From: Ostreococcus mediterraneus
Lineage: Eukaryota > Chlorophyta > Mamiellophyceae > Mamiellales > Bathycoccaceae
NCBI GenBank assembly: GCA_012295225.1
Contig: WMKK01000017.1
Coordinates: forward strand, 248,001 to 312,000
DNA: 64,000 nt
Reading direction: 5' to 3'
Position 1 is the stretch's first letter. Each line of letters opens with the position of its first letter. Positions 36,476-45,087 of this stretch are shown here, piece after piece. Under the pieces are notes generated by a model. It had not been told where the DNA came from and did not search any database. It saw only the letters and a list, made by a program, of their open reading frames with translations. Made by a program: the position numbers and the translations under genes.

Positions 36476-38179
36476 ATGAGATTCCTCGTATATTTTATCC
36501 ATAAACATGTAGATTTTAGGTGCGTCGGTGCGAGCGTGAATGCGATCGCGTCGTCGTAGACAGCGTCCCGAACGCGCTCGCGCGCTGCGCGACGGCTGCG
36601 CGCGAGAGAGCTCGCGACCGCTCTTGGTTCGCCCTTTCTCGCACGCGTTTCGAGCACGCCGCGCGTGAAGAGACTCACGACGCGCGTTTGTGTTTCATCA
36701 TCACACAGAATAGCAGAGTTTCAGTCGTTAGCGGAGATGTGCGGCGCAGAAAGGAATGTGGAGCTCGAGCCGCTCCCCGGGGACGTCGCCGAGTCACCCT
36801 ATTACTTTGTCGACCTCCCGAGCGAAGACGTGGCGCGCGAAATATGTGCGCGCGCGTTACTCGTGCGTGGTATTATCGATTTGTGGGGATATGGTGACGA
36901 TTTGGAGAGCTTGAAGGCGGCGCTCAAAGCGTGTCCTAGCGAACGTAAAGCCAAGTATTTAGCCGCTGACGCGAGGTTCAAGGTGGAAGTTGAGGATTTT
37001 GGCATGAAAGGCGGTTCGAAGCATTTGGTGCAGCGCGTGGAGGCATTGGAGCTACCATTTACAGGCAAAGTGGACTTGAAGTCGCCGAGAGATTTGTTTT
37101 GGAGTATGCATAGCGACGTTGAAGCGTCGACTGGGTTGCCGATGACGCCGAAGCGCATGTTCTTCGGCCGCGTCGTCGGAAAGTCAGACCGAACGATCGT
37201 GAACAAATACGATTTAAAACAGCGTCTTTATCTCGGGCCGACGTCCATGGACGCGGAGATGTCGCTGCTCATGGCGAACATGGTGCGCGCGCGGCCGGGC
37301 GGCGTGGTGCTCGATCCATTTTGCGGCACGGGCTCGCTTCTCATCGGTGCCGCGCACTACGGGGCATTAACCATGGGATTGGACATAGATATTCGCGTCA
37401 TCAAGCACGGCAAAAGTGCAAATGTGCCCAAAGGAAAAGATAGCAAGTTTGGTGAAACCGCCAAGGATGGCTCCACGGTGAACGTCTGGACAAATTTCCA
37501 GCAATACAATTTGACGCCACCCGTGGCGTTGATACGCGGCGACTTGCACGCGCTCCCGACGCGCACTTTTGGTTTAGAGGGCACGCTACAAGGTATCATC
37601 GCGGATCCGCCGTATGGCGTACGCGCTGGCGGACGTAAGAGCGGTGGCCGAAAGCCGCTGGCGGATGATTATAAAATTCCAGAGGAACTCTTGGGCGCGC
37701 ACATCCCAAGCACAGCGCCGTACCCATTCGGTGAGTGCTTGGACGATCTAATGGACCTCGCCGCTCGATTCCTATCCATAGGCGGATTGATATGTTTCTT
37801 TGTCCCGGGTGAAAGCGGAGACCCAGATCCCGAGCGCGAGCTCCCGACGCATCCGGCGTTACGCCTTCGATGGCACTGTCTCGAAACATTCAACACCATA
37901 TGGGGACGTCGGTTGGTGACGTACGAAAAAGTAGCTCCATTCGACATCGACGCCGCGCGGAAATCGCGCGCCGAGGCCGAAGCCGAACGTGCGAGCAGTA
38001 CTCAGCCGGATTTGATTGAACGCATGCGCGCGCTCGTCTACGCCACCGACCGTAAGCGCTCGCGCTTCGATCAGCGATTCAAAGGTTTCTCTCCAGAGGA
38101 AATCAAAGTGCTACAAACGCAAACACGTGATCGTAAATCTGCCACGTCGTCGTCTTCGCCGTCGACGACGGTGCCATAG
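36476..38179 (+). CDS. TRM11: TRM11-type tRNA guanosine-10 N2-methyltransferase, two exons
   Basis: Exon 1 is only 44 nt (36476-36519), coding MRFLVYFIHKHVDF plus two bases. The intron (36520-36708) starts GTGCGT and ends CACACAG. Exon 2 (36709-38179) restores Arg and continues IAEFQSLAEMCG. The joined start matches TRM11 (hydrophobic strand, then H-x-DFR, then E-x2-SL). The 504-residue product has a THUMP-like N-terminal half, the SAM motif LDPFCGTGSLLIGA and the catalytic IIADPPYGVRAG, followed by RKSGGRK. With TRM112 it makes m2G10 in tRNA. Without exon 1 the first ATG in exon 2 would remove the start of the domain. Confidence 0.93.
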
Positions 38180-38268
38180 ACATCATAGATTGTACTGTAT
38201 TGATAACGCTTTCAAGCGTAGAGACTGTTGCTTCGTCCCTCACACTCGGGCGCGCGCGCGCGCTCATC

Positions 38269-39426
38269 ATGCGCGCCTACGCCGCGCACGCCGCGCTCGG
38301 GCTCGCCCGTCGACACGCGCGCGCGAGTGATGTGGCGTCCTCCTCGTCCTCGTCGGTGTCCTCGTCGTCGTCTTTCGCGTCGTCTTCGCGCGCGGGACAG
38401 CGCATTCGAGCGTGCGCTCTGTCTTTCGCGCGGCTCACGTCTCACCCGCGCGCGGTCACCCGCGCGTCAGCGAAATTAGCTCCACCGACGACGCGTCACA
38501 TAGACGGTCTCGATGCGTACGTGGCGGCGACGGCGAGGATTGTTCCTCCCGGGGCGTTTGTCGCGTGCTGCGGCGTCACGTTTGCCACCGCCGTCGCGTT
38601 TCTCTTTGGTTGTCTATTAACCATGCGCGAGCTCGTGCGTGCGTGTCGCGAAGCGACGCTGGCATCGCGTGCGGTGCGGAATTGCTCGAATGCGATCGAT
38701 GCTGCGTGCACGAGCGTACAGAGATGTACGGCGAATATCGACGCGACGTGCGCCAACGTGGACGCCTTCGTCGAACAAGCAAACGCCATCGGGTCAACCA
38801 CGTCGAATATATTGACCGAAGCAGGGTTGTTGCAACGGCAAGTGACAGATTTACCCAACGCTTTGCTCGGATCGTTGGGATTGTCGAGCGATGGTGGAAA
38901 GGTGCCCCGTTCGATGTTGGCGTCGACGAACGCCGAGGTGACAAACGCCGACGAGCGCGCGTTGCGGGACATCGTTCTCGGCAAAGAAATCTCCGGCCGA
39001 CGCCTCGGAAACGGCTGGATTGGTTCAACATGGCATAGATTCTTCTTTTCCCGCGACAACACATTTAGCGTGGGTGAGTACGTGGCCGTCAAGAGATCCG
39101 CGGGTACGTACACGTGGGGCGTCATAGAAATGACCGACGGCGGCAGCGCCGACGAAGGCGACGACGCCTCCTCATCCATCGACCCCAACGCCCCTCCCGC
39201 GGCGTGCGAATGGCCCCCTCGTGACCTCGCCGCCGAAGACGCCGAACAAAAAGCCAAAGAAGCGCGCGAAATCACCCCAGGAAAGATTTTCAAGTCGCTC
39301 ATTCGCATGCCTCTCCCCGGCGCGTTGGGCCAACCCGAGCGTCAATACCGCGTCGTCGTTGCCGTCGATCGCGAGCTCTATCGCTTCAAATACGTCGACG
39401 CAGGTTTGCTCGGCAAGAGATACTAG
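38269..39426 (+). CDS. Plastid-targeted membrane protein of unknown function
   Basis: 385 residues from the ATG at 38269. The first ~75 residues are Ala/Arg/Ser rich with a Ser run, a chloroplast-type leader. One clear membrane helix (ACCGVTFATAVAFLFGCLL) follows near residue 105-125. A helical Cys/Ala/Asn-rich stretch comes next (ACTSVQRCTANIDATCANVDAF), possibly a coiled coil. The C-terminal half is mixed, with FSVGEYVAVKRSAGTYTWGVIEM and a final QYRVVVAVDRELYRFKYVDAGLLGKRY that looks like a small beta domain. I do not recognise a family. Orientation and location are inferred. Confidence 0.65.
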   Translation: MRAYAAHAALGLARRHARASDVASSSSSSVSSSSSFASSSRAGQRIRACALSFARLTSHPRAVTRASAKLAPPTTRHIDGLDAYVAATARIVPPGAFVACCGVTFATAVAFLFGCLLTMRELVRACREATLASRAVRNCSNAIDAACTSVQRCTANIDATCANVDAFVEQANAIGSTTSNILTEAGLLQRQVTDLPNALLGSLGLSSDGGKVPRSMLASTNAEVTNADERALRDIVLGKEISGRRLGNGWIGSTWHRFFFSRDNTFSVGEYVAVKRSAGTYTWGVIEMTDGGSADEGDDASSSIDPNAPPAACEWPPRDLAAEDAEQKAKEAREITPGKIFKSLIRMPLPGALGQPERQYRVVVAVDRELYRFKYVDAGLLGKRY

Positions 39427-39610
39427 CCCAGTGCGCGTTCGCGTGCATCTATTCCTTGTAATTGTACGTACCCGTAGCTCAACCGCCGTCCTCGTCAGCG
39501 CGAGGGTTAGACAGAAGACCAATGGGCGCCACCAGTGCCCTCACACTTTGGCGCGCACCCGCACGTCGCGCGCCGCGTGCGACGCTCGAGCGCGCTCGAC
39601 ACCACCGCGC

Positions 39611-40357
39611 ATGACCGCCCCATCGCATTCGCACGCGCACGCGTCACCGGAAACGTCGCCGGCGACGCATAAAACCTACCACATGGACATCTGTCCCCGA
39701 ACCGTCGCCTGCGCGAAATGCTTCTTTTCCACGCGCGTCGTCATCCCCGGGCAGCTGCGCTGGACGACGCGCGGCGATGACATCGAACACAGTTACCACC
39801 TCGCGTGCGTGTCGCAGGAGATGTGTCAGGAGATGATGATTGCGCACTCTGGGGGCGAGCGCGGGCTCGCGGGGAGGCGAGCGGACGCGCTGCGGTTCAT
39901 CGACTATTGGCAATGCGTGACGCAGATTCGAGGGTTTTCCGCGATCAACGACGCCGCGCTGAAGCATGGGATTGGGTTTTATCTCGCCAGGCTCGCGCGC
40001 GGGTGTACGAAGGGGATATCGAGGCACATGGCGTGGGTGGCGCCTCGCGCGGGCGGGGTTGACGCGAGCGCGTTGCGCCGGGCGCTGCGGATGGCTGGAC
40101 CGAAATCGTCTCTAGAATTGATCTTTGACAACGAACTCGCGTCTTGGGGACGAATGATGGAGTATGAAGACGAGCGTGCGGCGAAGGCGCGAGCGAAGGC
40201 GCGGGCGAAGGCGTTACGCGTTGAGGTGAATCATTTGAAACTTTCAGACGAGACGACGTCGGCGTCGCCGGGACCGACGTCTCCGGGGACGCCTGGTGGG
40301 AATAAACGACGACGATCGATGAGCGACGAAAGCTGTCGAGGACACGTACAATGGTGA
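39611..40357 (+). CDS. PARP-type zinc-finger-like protein, paralogue A
   Basis: 248 residues from the ATG at 39611 (frame open upstream without further support). Near residues 30-75 it has CPRTVACAKC, then VVIPGQLRWTT, and YHLACV, which fits the CxxC...HxxC layout and the G-x-LR core of PARP-type zinc fingers. The remaining part is helical (LRFIDYWQCVTQIRGFSAIND) and ends in an Ala/Lys-rich helix and a Ser/Pro/Gly-rich basic tail. PARP fingers recognise DNA breaks. No PARP catalytic domain is present. The next gene is a likely paralogue. Confidence 0.6.
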   Translation: MTAPSHSHAHASPETSPATHKTYHMDICPRTVACAKCFFSTRVVIPGQLRWTTRGDDIEHSYHLACVSQEMCQEMMIAHSGGERGLAGRRADALRFIDYWQCVTQIRGFSAINDAALKHGIGFYLARLARGCTKGISRHMAWVAPRAGGVDASALRRALRMAGPKSSLELIFDNELASWGRMMEYEDERAAKARAKARAKALRVEVNHLKLSDETTSASPGPTSPGTPGGNKRRRSMSDESCRGHVQW

Positions 40358-40601
40358 ATGCGATGTGATTGCGCGATTCATCCATCCATCGCCGCGCCGT
40401 TGTGTAATAATGAATATGATTTGATTGCTGTAACTGATGTAACCGACGCCGAGACGACATCGACCGTCGTCATTGTGCGCCGCAGCGACTCGTCGCGACC
40501 GCAGATCACGTCGCACACACGAGCACACGCGCGTCACGCACGTGTATTTCGCGCGCGAACACGCGCGAACGAGACGCCCGCGGGACGTGAATCCACTCCC
40601 A

Positions 40602-41297
40602 ATGTCCAACGTGGGCTACATCATCGACCAGAGCGCGCGACCGTCGCGTTGCGAGTGCGGCGACGCATGCGAAGACGTAAACTCCCCTGGCTACTGCGCC
40701 AAAGGACAACTGCGCTTTTCGAGTTACTCCACGAGCTCGCTGTCGCGTCCGCGCAAGTATTCATGGCATCTAGGCTGCGTCACGCTCTCGCAAGTTCGCG
40801 ACGTGTGCTACACGTACGGCGGCGCGCGCGCGTCAGATGTCGCTAAATTGTCAGATACTCAGATAGTGAAAGCGATTCGAAAAATTGAGCGTTTTGACGA
40901 GCTGGATGAGGAGACTCGACGACACGTCGAAGAATTTTTGTTGGCGCTGGCGAGGACGAGAGCCGAGAGGCTCGATTTGGCGCTCAGATGGATCGATTCG
41001 GTGTTTCTTGCGCCGGCGACGCCACCTCAAGAGAAGACGAAGAGAGGTCGACCACGGAGTGGTGGTCGGAAACATCCGCCGTCGAAGTCGTCGGCGTCGT
41101 CGCGCGATACGTCGTTGCGGAAGATTGTGCAAGGCGCGATTGAAAAGCCGTCATCGAGCGGTCGGAAACGCATCGCGGCGCCGAAAATCCGGGAAGAAGA
41201 CGAAGACAAAGAGAAAGACATTAAGAACAGCTCACCACGAGAACGCAATCGTCGACAGCGCACGTACGCGCGCAGAAGTAGCATGGGGAGTTTGTGA
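40602..41297 (+). CDS. PARP-type zinc-finger-like protein, paralogue B, with AT-hook-like tail
   Basis: 231 residues from the ATG at 40602. The N-terminus has CECGDACEDVNSPGYCAKGQLRFSSY and SWHLGCVTLSQV, sharing GQLR(W/F), HL-x-CV and spacing with the protein encoded just upstream. A short helical region (IVKAIRKIERFDELDEETRRHVEEFL) follows, then a long basic, Ser-rich tail containing KRGRPRSGGRK, an AT-hook-like motif. This suggests a DNA-associated protein. The tandem arrangement with paralogue A (244 bp apart, same strand) points to a local duplication. Confidence 0.6.
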   Translation: MSNVGYIIDQSARPSRCECGDACEDVNSPGYCAKGQLRFSSYSTSSLSRPRKYSWHLGCVTLSQVRDVCYTYGGARASDVAKLSDTQIVKAIRKIERFDELDEETRRHVEEFLLALARTRAERLDLALRWIDSVFLAPATPPQEKTKRGRPRSGGRKHPPSKSSASSRDTSLRKIVQGAIEKPSSSGRKRIAAPKIREEDEDKEKDIKNSSPRERNRRQRTYARRSSMGSL

Positions 41298-41376
41298 ACG
41301 AATACGATGCGAAACATTTGATTGCTACCGGTACGGTAGACTGCAGATAAATGTTGTTAAATTGCAAACACATGTG

Positions 41377-42417
41377 CTAGACTGTTGCTATCCATTTCGT
41401 GCACAACGCCGTGAGCTTGTTCCCATCCGCACCACTGAAAGACTCTACTTTTTTACCATACCGATACACCGCAAACGTCGGCATCGAAGACACGCGCTCG
41501 TACCCAGAAATGTCTTGATTCTCGTCCACGTCTACTTTAAGAAAGTAAATCGACGGAAACTTTGTCGACAGACTTGCGAATACCGGAGCAATCATTTTAC
41601 ACGGACCGCACCAAGTCGCGGTAAAATCGACGACAACCAACGGCTTGGTGTTCACGAGCGTCATGTACGTCTTCATGTCTTCGATGGTTTTCACGCCGGC
41701 TTTCACATCCGCCGGCTTTCCGAGCGCCGCGCGACACGCGTTCACGTTCGTCGCCACGCTCACATCCCCAGGAAGCTCGTCGAACAGTCTCGTAAACTCC
41801 TCATTCGCCTCGTCGTACCTCGTCAACGCCGCTAACGCCGTGGCTCGACGTAACCGCGCCTTTTGATACGTGTCGTCCCGAGCCAACGCGGCGTCGGCAT
41901 CCGCCAACGCGCCTTCGTGATCCCCCAAACCAGCTCGGCACGCCGCGCGGTTACACAACACAATCGCCGCCCCGGGCGTCGCCGCACACGCATCCTCGCG
42001 CAGTGCCGCCCCGTACGCGTCTTCCGCGCCCGCTTTATCGCCCGCTTTGAACATTTCATTGCCCCGAGCGCGCGCGTCCCGCAACCGCTTCAAACGCCCC
42101 GCGAGCGCCGCCGACGCCTCTCCACCCCTTTCCGCCGACGCAATCGCGTCATCAAACGTTCCCGCTTTCACCATGCACGCCTCTAACCGCCTCCTCGCGC
42201 GATCGTACGCGCTATCAATCGCTAAAGCCTTCACGCACTCCGCCGTCGCCTCGGACCATCGCCTTAAAGCCATCAACACCGCCGCCTTGTTCGCCCGTGC
42301 CTTGGCGTCGCCGTCGTGCGACAGCGCGATGGCGTCGTCATACGCCGCCAGCGCCGCGTCGTACGCGCGTTCGGCGTACAGCGCGTTCCCGCGTTCGCGC
42401 GCGTCGTCCGAAGACAT
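41377..42417 (-). CDS. TPR-thioredoxin fusion protein (TTL/TDX-like)
   Basis: 346 residues from the ATG at 42417. An upstream in-frame ATG at 42477 overlaps the divergent gene's start and is less likely. Residues 1-230 hold tetratricopeptide repeats (ARERGNALYAERAYDAALAAYDDAI, ARARGNEMFKAGDKAGAEDAY, DHEGALADADAALARDDTYQKARLRRA). The C-terminal ~110 residues are thioredoxin with VVDFTATWCGPCKMIAPVF and SSMPTFAVYRYG, so the WCGPC active site and cis-Pro are present. In plants such fusions (TDX) bind Hsp70 and act as redox-dependent co-chaperones. A similar cytosolic role is inferred. Confidence 0.9.
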   Translation of the reverse strand: MSSDDARERGNALYAERAYDAALAAYDDAIALSHDGDAKARANKAAVLMALRRWSEATAECVKALAIDSAYDRARRRLEACMVKAGTFDDAIASAERGGEASAALAGRLKRLRDARARGNEMFKAGDKAGAEDAYGAALREDACAATPGAAIVLCNRAACRAGLGDHEGALADADAALARDDTYQKARLRRATALAALTRYDEANEEFTRLFDELPGDVSVATNVNACRAALGKPADVKAGVKTIEDMKTYMTLVNTKPLVVVDFTATWCGPCKMIAPVFASLSTKFPSIYFLKVDVDENQDISGYERVSSMPTFAVYRYGKKVESFSGADGNKLTALCTKWIATV

Positions 42418-42475
42418 GAGCAGGTGCGCGTCACTTTCTGACGCTTCTTCGTCATCAACATCGTGTAATCTCGTC

Positions 42476-43033
42476 ATGCTTCGACGTTTCGCGCGCGCGT
42501 GCGCGACGACGACGACGGCGAGCGCGCGGCGAGGGTACGCGCGAGGTGCGCGCGCGCCGCCGCCGCCCATTCGCGCCGTGGCGGACGTCTGGGAGGAAGT
42601 CATCGACGAACGAAGTGGACGACACTACTGGTGGAACGTGGACACGGACGAGACGACGGAGGTTGGCGCGCCGAAACCGACGACGTATTCGGCGCTGGAC
42701 CCGTCGATGCCGGCGCCGGCGCCCGGGACGGGTGCTCGCGCGCCGCCGCCGTCGGCGTACGACCAGCAGCAGGGCTCTGGGGGTGGATTCGCGAGCGGGT
42801 TTGGCGGAATGATTGCGCAAGGCGCGGCGTGGGGGATGGGTTCGAGCCTTGGGCACCGCGCGATTGGCGGGATATTCGGTGGAGGCGCGTACGGCGGTGC
42901 TTCGAGTGGTGCGGATGGTGTCGGAGGCGGCGCCGCGCCGCAACCGCCGGTTTTTGGTGAGAGCTCGAGCGAGTTTGACGACATCGACGACGGCGACGGC
43001 GGGGGGTTGTTTGATTTTTTCTCGGAAGATTGA
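42476..43033 (+). CDS. Mitochondrial protein with degenerate WW module and CHCHD2/10-like glycine-rich helix
   Basis: 185 residues. MLRRFARACATTTTASARRGYARGA is a good mitochondrial presequence. Then DVWEEVIDERSGRHYWWNVDTDETTEV reads as a WW domain with the first Trp, the central Tyr-Trp and Asn/Thr, but where the second Trp is expected there is Val. The middle is Pro/Gly/Ala rich. GGMIAQGAAWGMGSSLGHRAIGG matches the hydrophobic glycine-zipper helix of CHCHD2/10. The CHCH cysteines are absent. The tail is acidic (DDIDDGDGGGLFDFFSED). A role in mitochondrial membrane organisation is guessed from the helix. Confidence 0.65.
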   Translation: MLRRFARACATTTTASARRGYARGARAPPPPIRAVADVWEEVIDERSGRHYWWNVDTDETTEVGAPKPTTYSALDPSMPAPAPGTGARAPPPSAYDQQQGSGGGFASGFGGMIAQGAAWGMGSSLGHRAIGGIFGGGAYGGASSGADGVGGGAAPQPPVFGESSSEFDDIDDGDGGGLFDFFSED

Positions 43034-43130
43034 AGCGTTTGCGTCGTTTTCGTGTGATTTGATTTTAAAGTGTACAACTAATGATACCACGCGCGCGCGC
43101 TGTTGGTGCTGGTGCCGGTGCTACGGCTTT

Positions 43131-43661
43131 TTACGCGTCGTCGTCGTCTTCGTCCTTCTTTGTCTCCGCCGCTTGGCTCGCCGCGTCCTCGTCGAGATGA
43201 TCTTGAATCCAATTTGCAAGCGTGCTCGAACCAAACCCATATGCGTTCGGTAACTTGACGTAATCCTTCGTCTGCACCATCGGCTCTGCCCCCCAGTGCG
43301 CCGGATAGATGTTCTTCTCCCACGGCGAATCCTTGCGCGTGTACGCAATGTAATCGTACTTGTCGTTCACGCGTTCGCCCTTGCCGTTGACGAGCGGAGA
43401 TCCAAACTCATACTTTGTCCCGCGCGCGTCGCCAAACATGTTTATCTCGTCGTTCTCGCGCAACACCCACGCATCGATGGCGGTCTTCAGTTCCCAATTC
43501 TCGGCGGTCGTTTTGGGGACAACTTTGAACTTTTTCACGGTCGAGTTCACAGCCGTCATCGTCGTCGTCGACTTGGACGCCGAGCCGGCGTCGGTGCGCG
43601 AGAGCTTCGTGGCGACGAGCGCGGCGACGAGCGCGGCGACGAGGGCGATGGGTTTTGGCAT
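43131..43661 (-). CDS. Secreted or ER-luminal protein of unknown function
   Basis: 176 residues. MPKPIALVAALVAALVATKL is a signal peptide (a plastid lumen leader is less likely as it lacks a transit part). The mature region has Trp/Tyr/Gly-rich conserved-looking blocks (ENWELKTAIDAWVLRENDEINMFGD, KYDYIAYTRKDSPWEKNIYPAHWG, LPNAYGFGSSTLANWI) and a Glu/Asp-rich end (DEDDDDA). There are no cysteines in the mature part. I do not recognise a family. Confidence 0.65.
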   Translation of the reverse strand: MPKPIALVAALVAALVATKLSRTDAGSASKSTTTMTAVNSTVKKFKVVPKTTAENWELKTAIDAWVLRENDEINMFGDARGTKYEFGSPLVNGKGERVNDKYDYIAYTRKDSPWEKNIYPAHWGAEPMVQTKDYVKLPNAYGFGSSTLANWIQDHLDEDAASQAAETKKDEDDDDA

Positions 43662-43905
43662 GATTTGTGCGCGTGGGCGAAAGTGGCGCCATGAAGTGAA
43701 AGTTTTGGAAAGTCATTGATTTCGCTGTGGGCTCGAGGCGAGCGCGTCGCAAGATTTTCGGCGAATGTGTCGCGTGTATTTTTGTGCGTGTTCGCGCGTG
43801 TGTGTGTGTATGTGTGTGTGTGTGCATGTGTGTGTGTTCTACGTATTAAATCACTCGCGTGTTTGTGTGTCCTATGTCAAAGTCGCCCGTCGCCGCCAAT
43901 ACATT

Positions 43906-44913
43906 TTACGCCTTGCTGCGTTTTGGCCGTCCTCCGCTTTCGCCCTCAGCCATAGCGGTCTTTTCTTCTTGCTTTTCCGCTTGCTTTTCTGCGGCGGCGG
44001 CGCGACGTTCGCGCTTCATGCCCTTCATCTTCGCCGCGCCCAGAGACTCAAATCCAGTTTGCTTTTCGACGTACAAGCGACCAACCTTGCCTTCAAGCGC
44101 ATCGTGCGTGACATTCTTTTGCTTCTTCGCCACACGGCTTCTGGCATACGCCTCACGCTTGACATCCGGTGGCGCTTGACGCACTCGTCCGCAGGAGAAA
44201 TCGAAACTCGGTCCCATCTCCGCCAACTCGACGCGCGGAAGTCGCGTCCCAGATTTCTTATATTTGATGACGTACTGGCGAAACATCACCACCGGCTCGC
44301 CCCCAGGATTTGTCAACGCCGTACACGTAATCACTCGATCGACGCCCTTCAAATTAATGCGATCGACCACGCGTCCGCGAAATATATCCGCCAATATATT
44401 CTTCGCCAACTTCAACCCTTCGTGCGTCTCAAAGTCATCCCCTTGAAACAACAAACACGGCTTACTCCCCGCCACCGCACCCGCGCCGGTGCCACCAAAC
44501 TCCCGAATCCCCTTATAATTCCGCACCAACATCTCCACGCAATCGAACAAATGGTAATCAAAGAACCGTCCAATCGTCACGCAGTGCGGTCGCTTTTTCT
44601 GGTGCGTCCCCAACGCAAAGCACCCGGCGTCAGCCTTTTTCGCAAAAAACTCCAGCGACGTTTCGCCGCCGCCCTCGAACGGTCGCACGCCAGGGTTCTT
44701 CCGCGTCATTTTGTGCGCCTCGCCGTGTTTGATCGTCGCAATGTCTTGCAGGACGCCTTTAATCACGGCGCTCGACGTGGCGCCTTGTAAAACCAAGGTT
44801 GTTTTGCCGGCGCGTTCAATGTTTTTCGGCGCGCGGGCGGCGAGCGCGCGCTTGCCTTTCGTCGTCGTCGCGCGCTTTATCTCCATCTTGTGTTCTAATG
44901 CCGTCGTTGCCAT
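43906..44913 (-). CDS. RPF2: RPF2, Brix-domain ribosome production factor
   Basis: 335 residues. The Brix domain shows TTLVLQGATSSAVIKGVLQDI, KKNPG-type sequence (MTRKNPGVRPFE), LEFFAKKADAGCFALGTHQKKRP, VTIGRFFDYHLFDCVEM and a C-terminal MGPSFDF. RPF2 with RRS1 brings the 5S RNP (5S rRNA, uL18, uL5) into pre-60S particles in the nucleolus. The last ~40 residues are basic and Ala/Glu rich, as in the family. The start ATG at 44913 is immediately before MATTALEHK. Confidence 0.95.
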   Translation of the reverse strand: MATTALEHKMEIKRATTTKGKRALAARAPKNIERAGKTTLVLQGATSSAVIKGVLQDIATIKHGEAHKMTRKNPGVRPFEGGGETSLEFFAKKADAGCFALGTHQKKRPHCVTIGRFFDYHLFDCVEMLVRNYKGIREFGGTGAGAVAGSKPCLLFQGDDFETHEGLKLAKNILADIFRGRVVDRINLKGVDRVITCTALTNPGGEPVVMFRQYVIKYKKSGTRLPRVELAEMGPSFDFSCGRVRQAPPDVKREAYARSRVAKKQKNVTHDALEGKVGRLYVEKQTGFESLGAAKMKGMKRERRAAAAEKQAEKQEEKTAMAEGESGGRPKRSKA

Positions 44914-45087
44914 GGCGCTGGTGCGTCGTCGTCGTGGGCGCGCGCGGGCGTGTGGGGGACGAATCCAATGGCGGCGGCGGCTGAGAGATTTTTGTGCACT
45001 TTTTTGAACGTTTGAGTGAGATTTTCTCTCGAGGGCGACGGACGATAAAAGTATGCATACAGAGTGTATTAAAAAGCTAACGGCAAA

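Noticed and set aside
39460-39520. Short tRNA-like wording (GTAGCTCAAC)
   Set aside because: No matching acceptor stem or T-loop (GGTTCGAATCC-type) nearby.
43765-44790. 341-residue frame opposite RPF2
   Set aside because: Antisense shadow of a well-conserved gene. Composition is His/Arg rich without motifs.
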